15,125 nt of DNA, taken from contig CAKRVL010000064.1 of assembly GCA_934408705.1 (NCBI GenBank), forward strand, positions 1 to 15,125, read 5' to 3'. Position numbers and translations under genes: made by a program. A model generated the notes under the pieces. It did no database searches. It was not told where the DNA came from and worked only from the letters and a program-made list of their open reading frames with translations. This document shows, in pieces, positions 14,811-15,125 of the stretch. Origin of the DNA: an uncultured Blautia sp. Lineage in GTDB: Bacteria; Bacillota; Clostridia; Lachnospirales; Lachnospiraceae. How positions within the stretch are numbered: the stretch's first letter is position 1; each line of letters begins with the position of its first letter.

Positions 14811-15125
14811 TTACGGCACAATCTCAAGCCAGTAGCCATCTGGATCTACGATGAAATAGATTCCCATCGCTTCATTTTCGAAGCAAATACACCCCATCTC
14901 TTTGTGCTTTTTGTGCGCTGCCTCGTAATCCTCTGCCCGGAATGCCAGGTGAAATTCGCATTCACCCAGATTATATGGCTGTGGATGATCTTTAAGCCAG
15001 GTAAGTTCCAACTCAAAATCACTTACATCGTTGCTCAGATACACAATAATAAAATCATCGGTAGTCTTTCTTCTCACTTCGTGCAGATCAAGGGCCTCGT
15101 TGTAAAATTTAATAGATCGGTCCAG
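14811..15125 (-). CDS. VOC-family glyoxalase I-like protein (lactoylglutathione lyase family), N-terminus missing
   Basis: The reading frame is open to the window edge; 104 codons plus stop are visible, and the true start lies beyond base 15125. The N-terminal visible part, LDRSIKFYNEALDLHEVRRK, is the classic first VOC module helix. A GTG at 15075-15077 lies within it and is not the real start. Metal-ligand positions of glyoxalase I are recognisable: Glu in ELELTW, His in FHLAF and the C-terminal Glu in DPDGYWLEIVP; the first His would lie in the missing part. With perhaps 15-20 residues missing, the total would be about 120-125, typical for single-module members. Likely role is methylglyoxal or related aldehyde detoxification in the cytoplasm, though VOC proteins vary. 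No link to the sugar operon is apparent. Confidence 0.82.
   Translation of the reverse strand: MDRSIKFYNEALDLHEVRRKTTDDFIIVYLSNDVSDFELELTWLKDHPQPYNLGECEFHLAFRAEDYEAAHKKHKEMGCICFENEAMGIYFIVDPDGYWLEIVP

Noticed and set aside
15075..15077. GTG as the start of the glyoxalase-like gene
   Set aside because: The open frame continues upstream to the window edge with a typical VOC N-terminal helix, so the GTG is an internal Val codon.
1..15125. CRISPR array, tRNA/rRNA genes, insertion sequence or phage genes
   Set aside because: No regularly spaced repeats, cloverleaf-like sequences, transposase or integrase motifs were seen on either strand.

Overview
The window looks like part of a low-GC Gram-positive (Firmicutes) genome, most likely a gut-type Lachnospiraceae or related Clostridia. 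This is inferred from AT-rich DNA, strong AGGAGG-type ribosome binding sites, the families present and an ABC sugar importer without its own ATPase gene. No 16S rRNA or other taxonomic marker is present.

Region 1 (1-10783, all on the minus strand, read right to left) is one carbohydrate-utilisation operon. From a sigma-A-like promoter at 10755-10783 the order is: two DapA/NanA-superfamily aldolase/lyase genes, a large GH106-like glycoside hydrolase, two CUT1-type sugar ABC permeases, a sugar-binding protein, a GH78-like alpha-L-rhamnosidase, and the first codons of a TetR-like regulator that leaves the window at base 1. Neither hydrolase has a signal peptide, so the likely scheme is oligosaccharide import followed by cytoplasmic trimming, with the aldolases cleaving a sugar-acid-type intermediate. 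Several junctions carry strong stem-loops that lack a U-tract, two of them flanking the binding-protein gene.

Region 2 (10708-11005) is a very AT-rich divergent control region. It holds two back-to-back promoters, each TTGACT-17 bp-TATAAT/TATACT, and five copies of the half-site TTGTATGA or its complement: a 9-bp-arm inverted repeat just after the rightward start point, one half-site inside the leftward promoter spacer, and a direct pair next to the leftward ribosome binding site. This is probably the operator of the regulator encoded nearby.

Region 3 (11006-12967, plus strand) encodes a GldA-like iron-containing alcohol dehydrogenase with its metal ligands intact but the usual substrate Asp replaced by Cys, then a FadR-type GntR regulator with a metal-binding FCD domain. 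A long hairpin between the convergent gene sets follows.

Region 4 (12968-15125, minus strand) is unrelated and visibly richer in GC: a MATE efflux transporter, a 55-codon fragment resembling the C-terminus of a different MATE protein joined to it by a TGATG overlap, and a VOC/glyoxalase I-like gene cut by the window edge.

The most interesting unit is the hydrolase-transporter-aldolase-dehydrogenase-GntR cluster. One reading is that a deoxysugar (rhamnose-type) glycan is imported, hydrolysed and taken through a keto-deoxy acid to pyruvate plus an aldehyde that the dehydrogenase reduces. The sugar-to-keto-acid enzymes are not in the window, so this is a hypothesis.
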